Notes under the pieces: generated by a model | Databases searched by the model: none | Seen by the model: the letters and a program-made list of their open reading frames with translations, nothing else | What the model was told of the DNA's origin: nothing | Shown: in pieces, positions 1-8,246 of the stretch | How positions within the stretch are numbered: the stretch's first letter is position 1 | Layout: the number at the start of each line of letters is the position of its first letter | DNA from: Kitasatospora griseola | GTDB taxonomy: Bacteria > Actinomycetota > Actinomycetes > Streptomycetales > Streptomycetaceae | Direction: 5' to 3' | DNA: 39,459 bases | Assembly (NCBI RefSeq): GCF_014648555.1 | Contig: NZ_BMRI01000003.1 | Span: 336,750-376,208 of the forward strand | Program-made: the position numbers and the translations under genes

Positions 1-315
1 ACGGCCCACCGGGTGATTCGCGTCAACTCCCGCTGACGGCACGACAGTCGGCGGGCCGCCGACACGCCGGTCCGCCGGGCGGGCGGCAGACGCCTTCCCC
101 GCCAAGGGAAGTGACGATTCTTCAGCGGTCGCATCGTGGACGATCCGCCCGGTTTGCCGGAAAGCGGATCGTCCGATCTTTGCCAACCCTTGACCTTGAC
201 CGGCCGAAACCTTCCCGGTGCTCTTGCGGTCATACACGTCGCCCGCGGGGCGAGACCGGACAGCCGTTCCGGCCGTCCGCCCGGCGGACCGTAGACCTCA
301 CCTCTTAGGAGCACC
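1..315. promoter_or_regulatory. Upstream region of small secreted protein gene
   Basis: No convincing gene is visible in these 315 bases. They hold a strong inverted repeat (138-174, listed separately), a duplicated TTGACC (190-195 and 196-201) and, just before the first gene, the ribosome binding site AGGAG at 307-311. No -10 box with good spacing to either TTGACC is evident, so the promoter is not assigned. The region may also contain the end of an upstream transcript beyond the window edge. Confidence 0.4.
138..174. other. 11-bp perfect inverted repeat (hairpin or operator)
   Basis: Left arm GGACGATCCGC (138-148) and right arm GCGGATCGTCC (164-174) are exact reverse complements. The 15-nt interior contains CCGG-TTTG-CCGG (149-160), which extends the stem with a 3-nt bulge. 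It is followed by GATCTTT. It could be the terminator of a plus-strand gene outside the window, or an operator/5' structure for the secreted protein gene 140 bp downstream. Confidence 0.6.
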
Positions 316-1026
316 ATGTCCCTCCCCCTCACGCGCCGGATCGCCCAGGCCGCGCTGCTCGTCGCCGCCACCGCGGCGCCGCTCGCGGCCGCGGGCGCCG
401 CCTCCGCCACCGAGGTGGTCCCGCAGACCGACCTGGGCGCCGGAGTGACCAAGCTGGCCGACGTCCCCAACTCGGGCGACACGGTGCAGGGGGCGACCCA
501 CGAGCTCGGCCAGATGGTCGGCACCACCGGCAGCGCCGCCCTCGCCGCGGGCGGCCCGGCCGCCGGCGACGCGGCCGGCAACACCGTCGCGCACGCCCTG
601 CCCTCCACCGACGACGCGCTCGGCCACCTCGGCCCGGCCGCCAAGGCCGACCAGCTGACCGGCGCGCTCGGCACGCTGTCCGACCGGGTCGTCCCCGCCG
701 TCGAGCAGAAGGTCGGCCCCGCGGTCACCGACAAGGTCCTCCCGGCCGCCCGCAAGGCCACCGCCGCCCCGCTGCAGACCGTCGCCAAGGGCCTGCCGGT
801 CGACCGCCTGGCGAAGAGCCTGCCGGCCGCCGAGAAGCTCGCCCCGGTGCTCTCCGCCGCCCAGTCCCTGCCGCTCACCAACACCGTCACGGGCCTGGCC
901 GAGCACGAGTCCGCCAACCGCCTGGGCGGGACGCCCGCGCTGGGCGGCGGCAACAGCCCGCTGGGCAGCCTGCTCGCCGGCACCCCGCTCGGCGGCCTGC
1001 TCGGCGGCCACCTGCCGATCGGCTGA
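316..1026 (+). CDS. Small secreted alanine/glycine/leucine-rich protein
   Basis: A 236-residue protein of unknown function. Residues 1-32 form a Sec-type signal peptide: RR near the start, a hydrophobic stretch, then ASA-TEV as a likely cleavage site. The mature part is Ala/Gly/Leu-rich with amphipathic segments and ends in short LGG/LLGG repeats (GSLLAGTPLGGLLGG). There is no lipobox, LPXTG signal or enzymatic motif. The start is fixed by AGGAG at 307-311 ahead of the ATG. Similar Streptomyces proteins are sometimes labelled 'ATP-binding protein', but I see no Walker motif to support that label. It is monocistronic, converging on dapC across a hairpin. A cell-surface or secreted structural role is only an inference. 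Confidence 0.75.
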   Translation: MSLPLTRRIAQAALLVAATAAPLAAAGAASATEVVPQTDLGAGVTKLADVPNSGDTVQGATHELGQMVGTTGSAALAAGGPAAGDAAGNTVAHALPSTDDALGHLGPAAKADQLTGALGTLSDRVVPAVEQKVGPAVTDKVLPAARKATAAPLQTVAKGLPVDRLAKSLPAAEKLAPVLSAAQSLPLTNTVTGLAEHESANRLGGTPALGGGNSPLGSLLAGTPLGGLLGGHLPIG

Positions 1027-1048
1027 CCCACCGCACCGCACACACGCC

Positions 1049-1080
1049 GAAGGGGCGGAGCCGACCGGCTCCGCCCCTTC
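1049..1080. terminator. Bidirectional hairpin terminator between convergent genes
   Basis: Perfect 14-bp stem GAAGGGGCGGAGCC (1049-1062) / GGCTCCGCCCCTTC (1067-1080) around the loop GACC. It lies between the stop of the secreted protein gene and the stop of dapC, so it can serve both transcripts. The minus-strand arm ends in GGGGCGG, not a U-run, as is usual for actinobacterial terminators. Confidence 0.85.
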
Positions 1081-1098
1081 CGCACGCCTGACGCGGGC

Positions 1099-2244
1099 TC
1101 AGCGCTTGAGCCGCTCCACGGCGGCCGCCACCCGCTCGTCGGTGGCGGTGAACGCCACCCGGACGAACCGGTCGCCCGCCGGGCCGTAGAAGTCGCCGGG
1201 CGCCACCAGGATGCCCAGCTCGGCGAGTTCGGCCACGGTCTCCCAGCACGGCCGGTCCTGGGTCGCCCACAGGTACAGGCTCGCCTCGGAGTGCTCGATC
1301 CGGAACCCGTACGCCTCCAGCGCGGCCCGCAGCGCGCCGCGCCGCCGGGCGTACCGCTCCCGCTGCTCGGCGACGTGCGCGTCGTCGGCGAGCGCGACCG
1401 CGGTGGCCGCCTGCACCGGCGCCGGCACGATCATGCCGCCGTGCTTGCGGATCTCCAGCAGCTCGCGGACCACCACCGGGTCGCCGGCCACGAACGAGGC
1501 CCGGTACCCGGCGAGGTTGGAGCGCTTGGAGAGCGAGTGGACGGCCAGCAGCCCCTCGTGCGAGTCGCCGCACACCGACGGGTGCAGCACCGACACCGGC
1601 TCGGCCTCCCAGCCGAGTTCGAGGTAGCACTCGTCGCTGACCAGCAGCACCCGGTGCGCCCGGGCCCACTCGACGGCGCGGCGCAGCTCGTCCGCGCCGA
1701 GTACCCGTCCGGTCGGGTTGGACGGCGAGTTCAGCCAGAGCAGCCGGACCTTGCTGCCGTCCAGCTCGTCGAGGTCCCCGTACGCGACCGGCTCGGCGCC
1801 GCAGAGCAGCGCGCCGACCTCGTAGGTGGGGTAGGCGAGCTTCGGGTAGGCGACCTGGTCGCCGGGGCCGAGGCCGAGCTGGCCGGGCAGCCAGGCCACC
1901 AGTTCCTTGGAGCCGACGGTCGGCAGCACCGCCTCGGGGCCGATCTCGGCGCCCATCCGGCGGTGCAGCCAGCCGGCGATCGACTCGCGCAGGGCGAGCG
2001 GGCCCCACACGGTCGGGTAGCCGGGCGTGTCGGTGTGCGCGGCCAGCGCCTGCTGGATCAGCTCCGGCACCGGGTCGACCGGGGTGCCGACGGAGAAGTC
2101 GCACAGCCCGTCCGGGTGGCCCTCGGCGGTGCGCTTGTACGGTTCGAGCTTGTCCCACGGGAAGACCGGCAGACGGTCGGATACGCGGCGCGCCGCCCCC
2201 GGGTGGCCCGGGAACGGCGCGTGCGTGCTGTCGTTGGTGCTCAC
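1099..2244 (-). CDS. dapC: Succinyldiaminopimelate transaminase (class I/II PLP aminotransferase)
   Basis: 381 residues, fold-type I PLP aminotransferase of the actinobacterial DapC group. It is expected to transfer an amino group from glutamate to N-succinyl-2-amino-6-ketopimelate in meso-diaminopimelate/lysine synthesis in the cytoplasm. Visible motifs: NSPSNPTG (about 172-179, substrate/PLP region), SDECY (Asp204, PLP pyridine nitrogen) and SLSKRSNLAG with Schiff-base Lys240. The start is the GTG at 2242-2244, 17 bases after the ferredoxin stop. A longer upstream frame exists but overlaps fdxA and is rejected. The fdxA-dapC pair recalls Rv1177-Rv1178 of Mycobacterium tuberculosis. Family is certain; the exact acyl-substrate is inferred from context. 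Confidence 0.88.
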   Translation of the reverse strand: MSTNDSTHAPFPGHPGAARRVSDRLPVFPWDKLEPYKRTAEGHPDGLCDFSVGTPVDPVPELIQQALAAHTDTPGYPTVWGPLALRESIAGWLHRRMGAEIGPEAVLPTVGSKELVAWLPGQLGLGPGDQVAYPKLAYPTYEVGALLCGAEPVAYGDLDELDGSKVRLLWLNSPSNPTGRVLGADELRRAVEWARAHRVLLVSDECYLELGWEAEPVSVLHPSVCGDSHEGLLAVHSLSKRSNLAGYRASFVAGDPVVVRELLEIRKHGGMIVPAPVQAATAVALADDAHVAEQRERYARRRGALRAALEAYGFRIEHSEASLYLWATQDRPCWETVAELAELGILVAPGDFYGPAGDRFVRVAFTATDERVAAAVERLKR

Positions 2245-2261
2245 AGCGTGGATGCCACCGA

Positions 2262-2588
2262 TCAGTGGTCGGCGTTCTGCGGGGGCAGGGCCGCGATGAA
2301 CGGGTGGTCGCGCTCGATCAGGCCGAGCTTGGAGGCGCCGCCGGGCGACCCCAGGTCGTCGAAGAACTCGACGTTGGCCTTGTAGTAGTCCTTCCACTCC
2401 TCCGGAGTGTCGTCCTCGTAGAAGATGGCTTCGACCGGGCAGACCGGCTCGCACGCGCCGCAGTCCACGCACTCGTCCGGGTGGATGTAGAGCGAACGCT
2501 CACCCTCGTAGATGCAGTCGACGGGGCACTCCTCGATGCACGCCTTGTCCTTCACGTCGACACAAGGCTGCGCGATGACGTAGGTCAC
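2262..2588 (-). CDS. fdxA: 7Fe ferredoxin ([3Fe-4S][4Fe-4S])
   Basis: 108-residue soluble electron carrier. Cysteines at about 9, 17, 21 and 25 and the CVDCGACEPVCP motif (Cys 40, 43, 46, 50) match the seven-iron bacterial ferredoxins that carry one [3Fe-4S] and one [4Fe-4S] cluster. The acidic C-terminal half (EDDTPEEW, KANVEFFDDLGSPGG) is typical of actinobacterial FdxA/FdxC. The start is GTG 2586-2588 behind the strong site GAGGAGG (2598-2604). It is first in an operon with dapC, 17 bp apart. Likely donor to cytochrome P450s or ferredoxin-dependent enzymes; partner not identifiable here. Confidence 0.92.
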   Translation of the reverse strand: MTYVIAQPCVDVKDKACIEECPVDCIYEGERSLYIHPDECVDCGACEPVCPVEAIFYEDDTPEEWKDYYKANVEFFDDLGSPGGASKLGLIERDHPFIAALPPQNADH

Positions 2589-2715
2589 GCTGTCGTTCCT
2601 CCTCGGAAGGGCTGCCGCCCTACTGTTTACTCGGTCGCGCGGTGCGCGCGGCGTCGTCGATGCCCGCACCTAGTATCGCGGGTCGAGGGACGCAAATGCA
2701 CAGGAGGTGCGATTG
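2589..2715. promoter_or_regulatory. Divergent promoter region fdxA / GNAT gene
   Basis: 127-bp divergent spacer. The only clear -10-like hexamer on the plus strand is TAGTAT (2671-2676), without a good -35. On the minus strand GATACT reads from the same site with a weak TGCATT 17 bases upstream. The plus-strand gene has AGGAGG (2702-2707) and fdxA has GAGGAGG (2598-2604). Overlapping back-to-back promoters are plausible but unproven. Confidence 0.35.
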
Positions 2716-3732
2716 ATGGCTGGCGGAGTACCTGTCGAGGCCCGTCCGGAGGTCCGGATAAACCCATCTGACGTGGGAAAACGCGTCTCGGTGCGGCGTG
2801 TTGACGGCGTGGCGGACGGACGGCCGGTATTCCGCGATGTGATCGGCGTGCTCACTGCTTGGGACGACGACGCGTTGACGGTCGAGTCCCGCGGCGGCGT
2901 GTCGGTACGCTTCGCCGCCGATCTGCTGGTCGCGGGCAAATCCGTGCCCCCGTTCCCGGCCCGGTACACCTCGATGCCCGACGTCACCCCGACCGGGCTC
3001 CAGCGCACCGCGGCCCGGGGCTGGCCCGCCGTCGAGCAGCAGCCGCTCGGCGACTGGGTGCTGCGCGCCTCCTCCGGCTTCACCCGGCGCGCCAACTCGG
3101 TGCAGGCCCTCGGCGATCCCGGCCTGCCGCTGGCCGAGGCCCTCGACCGGGTCCGCGACTGGTACGCGGCCCGCGGCCTGCCCGCGCACGTCGAAGTGGT
3201 GGACGGCGCCTCGCCGCCCGACCTCGCCGCCGAACTCGACCGGTCGGGCGCCCGGTTGGCCCCGACCACGGTCCGCACGGCACGGCTCGGCGGACTCACC
3301 AGGGCGGCCGCGCCGGACAGCTGGCGGCAGGTCCGGCTCGCCCGCACCGCCGACCGCGACTGGCTGTCGCGGTACCGCCGGGTGGGCGACGACCCGGCCC
3401 TGGAAGCCGCCGCGCACGCCGTCCTGCACGGCGGACCGTCGGTCTGGTTCGCCCACGTGCCCGGCCCGGACGGCGCCCCGCTGGCCATCGGCCGGATGGC
3501 CGTGGACGGCGCCTGGGCCGGCCTCTCCGCGATCGAGGTCGTTCCGGCGGCCCGCCGTCGGGGCCTGGCCACCGCCCTGATGGCGGTGCTCGCCGCGCGC
3601 GCCGCCGAAGAGGGCGCCACTGCCGCCTACCTGCAGGTCGAGACCGACAACCACGGCGCGCAGGCGCTCTACGACCGCCGGGGCTTCACGACCAGTCACA
3701 CTTACCACTACGCCCGCCTCCCCCAGCGGTAG
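2716..3732 (+). CDS. GNAT family N-acetyltransferase with N-terminal SH3-like domain
   Basis: 338 residues. A small beta-rich N-terminal segment (about 17-75) precedes a GNAT fold. The acetyl-CoA-binding motif A is clear near the C-terminus: IEVVPAARRRGLATALM, with RRRGLA at 280-285. It is followed by QVETDNHGAQALYDRRGF (motif B, about 306-324). The architecture resembles the Rv0428c-like acetyltransferases (SH3-like domain plus GNAT); this assignment is from memory of the family. Start ATG 2716 sits 8 bases after AGGAGG; an in-frame GTG at 2707 overlaps that site and is rejected. The substrate is unknown. A transglutaminase-like gene follows 50 bp downstream on the same strand and may be co-transcribed. 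Confidence 0.85.
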   Translation: MAGGVPVEARPEVRINPSDVGKRVSVRRVDGVADGRPVFRDVIGVLTAWDDDALTVESRGGVSVRFAADLLVAGKSVPPFPARYTSMPDVTPTGLQRTAARGWPAVEQQPLGDWVLRASSGFTRRANSVQALGDPGLPLAEALDRVRDWYAARGLPAHVEVVDGASPPDLAAELDRSGARLAPTTVRTARLGGLTRAAAPDSWRQVRLARTADRDWLSRYRRVGDDPALEAAAHAVLHGGPSVWFAHVPGPDGAPLAIGRMAVDGAWAGLSAIEVVPAARRRGLATALMAVLAARAAEEGATAAYLQVETDNHGAQALYDRRGFTTSHTYHYARLPQR

Positions 3733-3782
3733 CGTGCACCACCTGAACCGAGCCACGACCCGCTGCCGAACCGAAGGCCGCA

Positions 3783-4652
3783 GTGACCGAGCAGAGCAGA
3801 ACCCGCTTCCGAGCCGAGGCCAGGGCCGAACACCCCGACCCGGTGCTGCTGTGCCTGCTCGCCGCCGCCGAGCACACCCTCGGCGACCCCGGCGACAGCG
3901 CTGAACCGCCCGACCTCGATGCCGTCCTGAGCGCCTGTCGGACCGCCCTCGACCGCCACGCCGCGGCCATCCGGCAGGCCGTCGCCGAACGCCGCCCGCA
4001 CGGCCCCGAGGAGACCGCCGCGCTCCTCGCGGCGGTGCTCGGCGGCCGGGAACGCTTCCACGGCCGCCAGTCCGACTACCGGCGGCTGGAGTCCTCCCTC
4101 CTCCCGGAGGTGCTCCGCCGCCGCCGCGGGCTGCCCATCATGCTCTCGCTGGTCTGGACGGCCGTCGCCGCCCGGGCCGGCCTGACCGTCCACGGCATCG
4201 CCCTGCCCGGCCACTTCATCGTCGCCGTCGGCGACCCGGAGACCGGCGACGACTACGTCCTCGCCGACCCCTTCCACGGCGGCCGGCTGCTCGACGTCCC
4301 CGACGTCGAACGCCTCGTGGCCGCGGCCGGCCACCGCTTCTCCCCCGACCTGCTCACCCCCGCCCAGCCGCTCGACACCGTGCTGCGCGTCCTCGGCAAC
4401 ATCCGCCACTGGGCCGCCGAGCGCCCCGAGCACGCCCGGACCCAACTCTGGGCTGCGGAACTCGCCCTCCTCCTCCCCCGCCACCCCGCGCAACTGCGCC
4501 TGGAGCGGGCCGAGTTGCTGGTCAAGACCGGAGACTTCCTGGGCGGCGCCGCCGAGATGGACGCGTACGCGGAGATCCTGGACGCGTTCGACCCGGAGAG
4601 CGCGAGACGCGTGCGCCAGGAGGCGAAATCGGCGCGGCACCGCCTGAACTGA
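3783..4652 (+). CDS. SirB1/transglutaminase-like superfamily protein
   Basis: 289 residues. The central part LESSLLPEVLRRRRGLPIMLSLVWTAVAARAG...VHGIALPGHFIV (split here; about 103-150) is the hallmark of the SirB1 / Transglut_core2 family, found widely as a conserved cytoplasmic protein of unknown substrate. The C-terminal third has helical, TPR-like repeats (AERPEHARTQLWAAELALL, RAELLVKTGDFLGGAAEMD) as in other SirB1 proteins. The start is GTG 3783 behind GAAGG (3773-3777). It converges on the response-regulator gene with a 31-bp gap. Function unresolved; no regulatory partner is visible. Confidence 0.8.
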   Translation: MTEQSRTRFRAEARAEHPDPVLLCLLAAAEHTLGDPGDSAEPPDLDAVLSACRTALDRHAAAIRQAVAERRPHGPEETAALLAAVLGGRERFHGRQSDYRRLESSLLPEVLRRRRGLPIMLSLVWTAVAARAGLTVHGIALPGHFIVAVGDPETGDDYVLADPFHGGRLLDVPDVERLVAAAGHRFSPDLLTPAQPLDTVLRVLGNIRHWAAERPEHARTQLWAAELALLLPRHPAQLRLERAELLVKTGDFLGGAAEMDAYAEILDAFDPESARRVRQEAKSARHRLN

Positions 4653-4666
4653 GGGGGAGCACCACC

Positions 4667-4684
4667 GGAGGCGGTGCAGCCTCC
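4667..4684. terminator. Weak hairpin between convergent genes
   Basis: GGAGGC (4667-4672) and GCCTCC (4679-4684) pair around GGTGCA. An alternative pairing GCACC/GGTGC overlaps it. It touches the last base of the response-regulator stop codon. Short but suitably placed between convergent transcripts. Confidence 0.4.
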
Positions 4685-5313
4685 TACAGCCAGCCCTTCT
4701 CGCGCGCGACCCGTACCGCCTCCGCGCGGTTCCTCGCCGCCGTCTTCTGGATCGCCATCGACAGGTAGTTCCGGACCGTCCCCTCGGAGAGGTGCAGTCG
4801 GGCGGCGATGTCCGCGTTGACGGATCCGTCGGCCGCTGCGGCCAGCACGTCGCGTTCGCGCGGGGTGAGCGGGTTCGCGCCTTCCGAGAGCGCGGCGGCG
4901 GCCAGTTTCGGGTCGATGACCTTCTCGCCGCGCAGCACCCGCCTGATCGCGTCGGCGAGCTCCGCGGCCGGCGCGTCCTTGACCAGGAACGCGTCCGCGC
5001 CGGATTCCATGGCCCGGCGGAGGTAGCCGGGTCGGCCGAAGGTGGTGGCGATGACGACCTTGGTCTGCGGTCGGACGCGGCGGATCTCGGCGCAGGCGTC
5101 GATCCCGGTCATGCCGGGCATCTCGATGTCGAGGACGGCGACGTCGATCCGGTGCTCCGTCACGGCCGCGGCGACGGCGTCCCCGCGCGCGACCTGTGCG
5201 ACGACGTCGAGGTCGTCCTCCAACGAGAGCAGCGCGGCGAGCGCCTCCCGCACCATGCTCTGGTCCTCCGCGAGGAGTACGCGTACCTGCCGACCGCCCG
5301 TTCCGTCCGTCAC
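4684..5313 (-). CDS. NarL/DesR-type response regulator
   Basis: 209 residues. Receiver domain (about 10-125) with acidic pair Glu16/Asp17, phosphoacceptor Asp62 in VLDIEMPG, Thr90/Thr91 and Lys112. LuxR-type helix-turn-helix at about 148-205 (LTPRERDVLAAAADG...IAARLHLSEGTVRNYLS). The TTFGRPGYLRRAMESGADAF stretch matches DesR-like regulators. Start GTG 5311-5313, 10 bp after the kinase stop. It is the last gene of the ABC ATPase-permease-kinase-regulator operon and most likely controls that operon. Target DNA is not proven; see the direct repeat at 8281-8298. Confidence 0.92.
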   Translation of the reverse strand: MTDGTGGRQVRVLLAEDQSMVREALAALLSLEDDLDVVAQVARGDAVAAAVTEHRIDVAVLDIEMPGMTGIDACAEIRRVRPQTKVVIATTFGRPGYLRRAMESGADAFLVKDAPAAELADAIRRVLRGEKVIDPKLAAAALSEGANPLTPRERDVLAAAADGSVNADIAARLHLSEGTVRNYLSMAIQKTAARNRAEAVRVAREKGWL

Positions 5314-5323
5314 GGGGCGCAGC

Positions 5324-6568
5324 CTATTCCCCGCTGGGGCCGGGTCGCAGGGGGACGAGGGCGCGCAGGCGGAAGCCCTTGCCGCAGTTGGCGGGGCCGG
5401 TGTCGAGGCGGCCGCCGACCTGTTCGAGGCGTTCGCGCAGGCCCGAGAGGCCGTTGCCGGGGAGGGCCTTGCCGGGGCCGGGGCCGTTGTCGACGATCTC
5501 CAGGACGGCGTAGCGGCCGTCGTCCTCCCAGGCCTCGTCGAGGTGGACGGTGCAGCGGGTGGCGCCGACGCCGTGCCGGACGACGTTGGTGACGGCTTCG
5601 CGCAGGGCCCAGGCGAGGGCGCCGGTCTCCTCGGTGCCGAGGCCGGGGCGTTCGCCGGCGAGTCGGGGGTCGGCGTCGAGTTCGATCTGGCTGGCGCTCA
5701 ACGCGGTGCGGGCGGCGGCGAGTTCGACGGGCAGGGTGGGGCGGCGGAAGCCGCTGACGGCCTCGCGGACGTCGGTGAGCGACTGTCGGGCGACCTGTTC
5801 GATGTCGGCGACCTGGGCGCGGGCCTCGGCGGCTTTCTCCGCGTCCATGAAGCGGCCGGCGAGTTCGCTCTTGATGGCGATCAGCGAGAGCGAGTGGCCG
5901 AGCAGGTCGTGCAGGTCTCGGGCGAGGCGCAGCCGTTCCTCGGAGGCGGCGAGGTGGGCGACGGCCGTCCGGGCCTCGCGCAGTTCGCGCATGGTGGCGA
6001 CCAGGCGCTGCATGCCGTACATGGCGAAGCCGGCCAGCAGACAGGGCAGTCCGACGGCGACCAGGGTGGTGTGTTCGGCGCCGGTGGCGAAACCGATCAG
6101 CGCGAAGACGGCGGTGACGGCGCCGACGCCGACGAGGGCCTTGCGGCCGGGCAGGACGAGGGCGGCGCAGACCGAGGTGTAGGTGAACAGGGTCAGCCAG
6201 GCCTCGCCGAGGCCGATCGAGGTGCCGACGGCGATGCCGAGGATCAGGGCGAACGGCAGGTACTGCCGGGAGCTGCCGATCCGGCGGGTGTTGCGGATCA
6301 CCACCAGCGACATGTAGGCGGCCAGGAAGACCACCAGCAGGGCCGCTCCGGCGACGGTGCCGGCGGTGGTGTGCTGACCGGTCGTCAGGTCCTGGACGGG
6401 GTACAGCAGGTAGAACGCCCAGACGGACGTCCACATCAGCTTGACGAGCAGCTGCCGGCGGGTGTCGACGGGCGCGCCCGGGTACGTGGTCCAACGGCCG
6501 TCCGGCCCGTCCTCCCCGTGCTGGTCGGGGCGGCGGGCCGGGCCGGTGCTCTGCATGCGGGCCATCAT
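5324..6568 (-). CDS. DesK-like sensor histidine kinase
   Basis: 414-residue membrane kinase. A Pro/Gly-rich cytoplasmic N-terminus (1-40) is followed by about five to six hydrophobic helices (43-190), then HisKA_3 with phosphoacceptor His220 in ARDLHDLLGHSLSLIAIKSE. HATPase_c carries the N box EAVTNVVRHG (324-333), G1 DNGPGPG (360-366) and G2 GNGLSGLRER. There is no large extracellular sensor domain, so, as in DesK, the membrane helices probably sense the membrane or a ligand bound within it. The start ATG 6566-6568 overlaps the permease stop as ATGA, giving translational coupling. A second ATG directly follows. Partner of the downstream regulator. Confidence 0.92.
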   Translation of the reverse strand: MMARMQSTGPARRPDQHGEDGPDGRWTTYPGAPVDTRRQLLVKLMWTSVWAFYLLYPVQDLTTGQHTTAGTVAGAALLVVFLAAYMSLVVIRNTRRIGSSRQYLPFALILGIAVGTSIGLGEAWLTLFTYTSVCAALVLPGRKALVGVGAVTAVFALIGFATGAEHTTLVAVGLPCLLAGFAMYGMQRLVATMRELREARTAVAHLAASEERLRLARDLHDLLGHSLSLIAIKSELAGRFMDAEKAAEARAQVADIEQVARQSLTDVREAVSGFRRPTLPVELAAARTALSASQIELDADPRLAGERPGLGTEETGALAWALREAVTNVVRHGVGATRCTVHLDEAWEDDGRYAVLEIVDNGPGPGKALPGNGLSGLRERLEQVGGRLDTGPANCGKGFRLRALVPLRPGPSGE

Positions 6569-7287
6569 GCCTGCTGCGCGTCCTTGCGGTACAGGTAGGC
6601 CGCGGCGGCGGTGAACAGCGCCAGGAAGCCCGCCAGGGCGGCGATCGCGGAGCCTGCGACGCTCTGCCCGTGGATGAACGAGGCCAGCTGGTTGTAGTCG
6701 TAGACGGGGTTGAACCGGGCGTAGGTCTTCAGCGAGTCGCCGACCGGGAACCAGGTGCCGCCGAACAGCGCCATCAGCATGTAGACGATCATCACGACGG
6801 GCTGGACGGCGTCCGGCTGGGCGGCGTAGCCGAGGGCGACGCCGAGCGCGGCGAACACGAAGCTGCCGAGCCACAGGGCGGCGGCCAGGCCGAGCCACTG
6901 GACGGCGGTGAGGTCGACGCCCTCGATCGCGCCGATCACGAAGACCACGGCGATGGCGGGCAGGGTGGTGACGGCGCAGGAGGCGATCTTGCCGAGGGTG
7001 TAGGCCCGGCCGGGCAGGGCGGTGAGCCGCAGCTGGCGGGTCCAGCCGCTCTTGCGCTCCAGCGAGATCCGCTGCGCGGAGCCGGTGAGGACGGCGCCGA
7101 CCGCGCCGAAGGTGGCCATCGAGACCATGAAGTAGGACTTGACGGAGACGCCGCCGGCCACGGTGCCGCCGCTGCCGTAGGCGCTGATGAAGAACACGTA
7201 CAGCAGGGCCGGGTAGAGGACGGTGAACATCAGGTACCGCTTGTTGCGCAGGGTGCGCAGGATCTCCAGCTTGATCAGGGTGGTCAT
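6565..7287 (-). CDS. ABC-2 type transporter permease
   Basis: 240 residues with six predicted membrane helices (about 18-38, 52-75, 100-122, 132-155, 162-188, 212-232) in the ABC-2 exporter pattern. It forms the membrane channel of an exporter with the upstream ATPase, probably as a homodimer. The start overlaps the ATPase stop (ATGA at 7284-7287) and its own stop overlaps the kinase start (ATGA at 6565-6568). This tight coupling indicates stoichiometric production of exporter and sensor. Substrate unknown. In actinobacteria such DesKR-linked pumps are often linked to drug, lipid or peptide efflux. Confidence 0.9.
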   Translation of the reverse strand: MTTLIKLEILRTLRNKRYLMFTVLYPALLYVFFISAYGSGGTVAGGVSVKSYFMVSMATFGAVGAVLTGSAQRISLERKSGWTRQLRLTALPGRAYTLGKIASCAVTTLPAIAVVFVIGAIEGVDLTAVQWLGLAAALWLGSFVFAALGVALGYAAQPDAVQPVVMIVYMLMALFGGTWFPVGDSLKTYARFNPVYDYNQLASFIHGQSVAGSAIAALAGFLALFTAAAAYLYRKDAQQA

Positions 7288-8246
7288 CGCGCGCTCGCCT
7301 CTGCTTCCTCGTCGTCCTTGTCCTTCTCGCCGGTGATGGTCAGGAAGGCCTGCTCCAGGCCGAGGGTGGTGACTTCCAGCCCGCGCGGGTACAGGCCGGC
7401 CTTGTAGAGCGCGGCGACGCCCGCGTCGGCGTCGGTGGAGCGGATCCGGACGGTGTGCACGCCGTCGGCGCGGGTGCTGACGTCCAGTCCGACGGTGCCG
7501 GGCAGGGCGCGCAGCAGGGCCTCGTCGAGGGCGCCGCCGTCGGAGGGGTGCAGCTCGAAGCCGATCCGGCGGGCGCCGGCCTTGGCCTTGATCTCGGCGG
7601 AGGAGCCGTCGGCGATCAGCCGGCCCTTGTGCAGGACGAGGACGCGGTCGGCGATGGAGTCCGCCTCCTCCAGGTAGTGGGTGGCGAACAGCACGGTGCG
7701 GCCGGCGTCGGCCTGGGCGCGCATCGCGGCCCAGAACTGCCGGCGGACCGAGACGTCCATGCCGGTGGTGGGCTCGTCCAGCACGATCAGGTCGTTGGCG
7801 CCGGCCACCGCGAGGGCGAACCGGACGCGCTGTTCCTGGCCGCCGGAGAGCTTGTCGACCCGGCGGTCGGCGATCTCGGTGATCCCGGCGGTCCGCAGCA
7901 CCTCGTCGGGCGCGTGCCCCTTGGGGTGCACCTTGCAGGCGAGGGCGACCAGTTCGCGGACCTTGACGTCGCTCATCAGGCCGCCGCTCTGCAGCATCGC
8001 GCCGACCCGGCCGGCGGTGATCGCCTCGCGCGGGGTGCCGCCGAACAGTTCGACGGTGCCGCTGTCGGGTTCGCGCAGGCCGAGCAGCAGGTCGAGGCTG
8101 CTGGACTTGCCCGCGCCGTTCGGGCCGAGCAGGGCGACCGTCTCGCCCGGTCGCAGCACCAGGTCGAGTCCGTTCACCGCCTTCACCCGGCCGTAGCTCT
8201 TGCTGACGTTCCGGAAGGCCGCGACCTCCCCCGTTCCCGTACCCAT
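7284..8246 (-). CDS. ABC-2 transporter ATP-binding protein
   Basis: 320 residues. Walker A GPNGAGKS (41-48), Q-loop Gln86, signature LSGGQ (133-137), Walker B LIVLDE (153-158) and switch His190 are all intact. A roughly 90-residue C-terminal domain (about 220-305, DUF4162-like) precedes an acidic tail EKDKDDEEAEASAR. Start ATG 8244-8246 was chosen because the conserved fold begins at EVAAFRNVSKSYG; a 27-residue upstream extension beginning at 8327 lacks domain content. First gene of the exporter/two-component operon. Confidence 0.92.
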   Translation of the reverse strand: MGTGTGEVAAFRNVSKSYGRVKAVNGLDLVLRPGETVALLGPNGAGKSSSLDLLLGLREPDSGTVELFGGTPREAITAGRVGAMLQSGGLMSDVKVRELVALACKVHPKGHAPDEVLRTAGITEIADRRVDKLSGGQEQRVRFALAVAGANDLIVLDEPTTGMDVSVRRQFWAAMRAQADAGRTVLFATHYLEEADSIADRVLVLHKGRLIADGSSAEIKAKAGARRIGFELHPSDGGALDEALLRALPGTVGLDVSTRADGVHTVRIRSTDADAGVAALYKAGLYPRGLEVTTLGLEQAFLTITGEKDKDDEEAEASAR

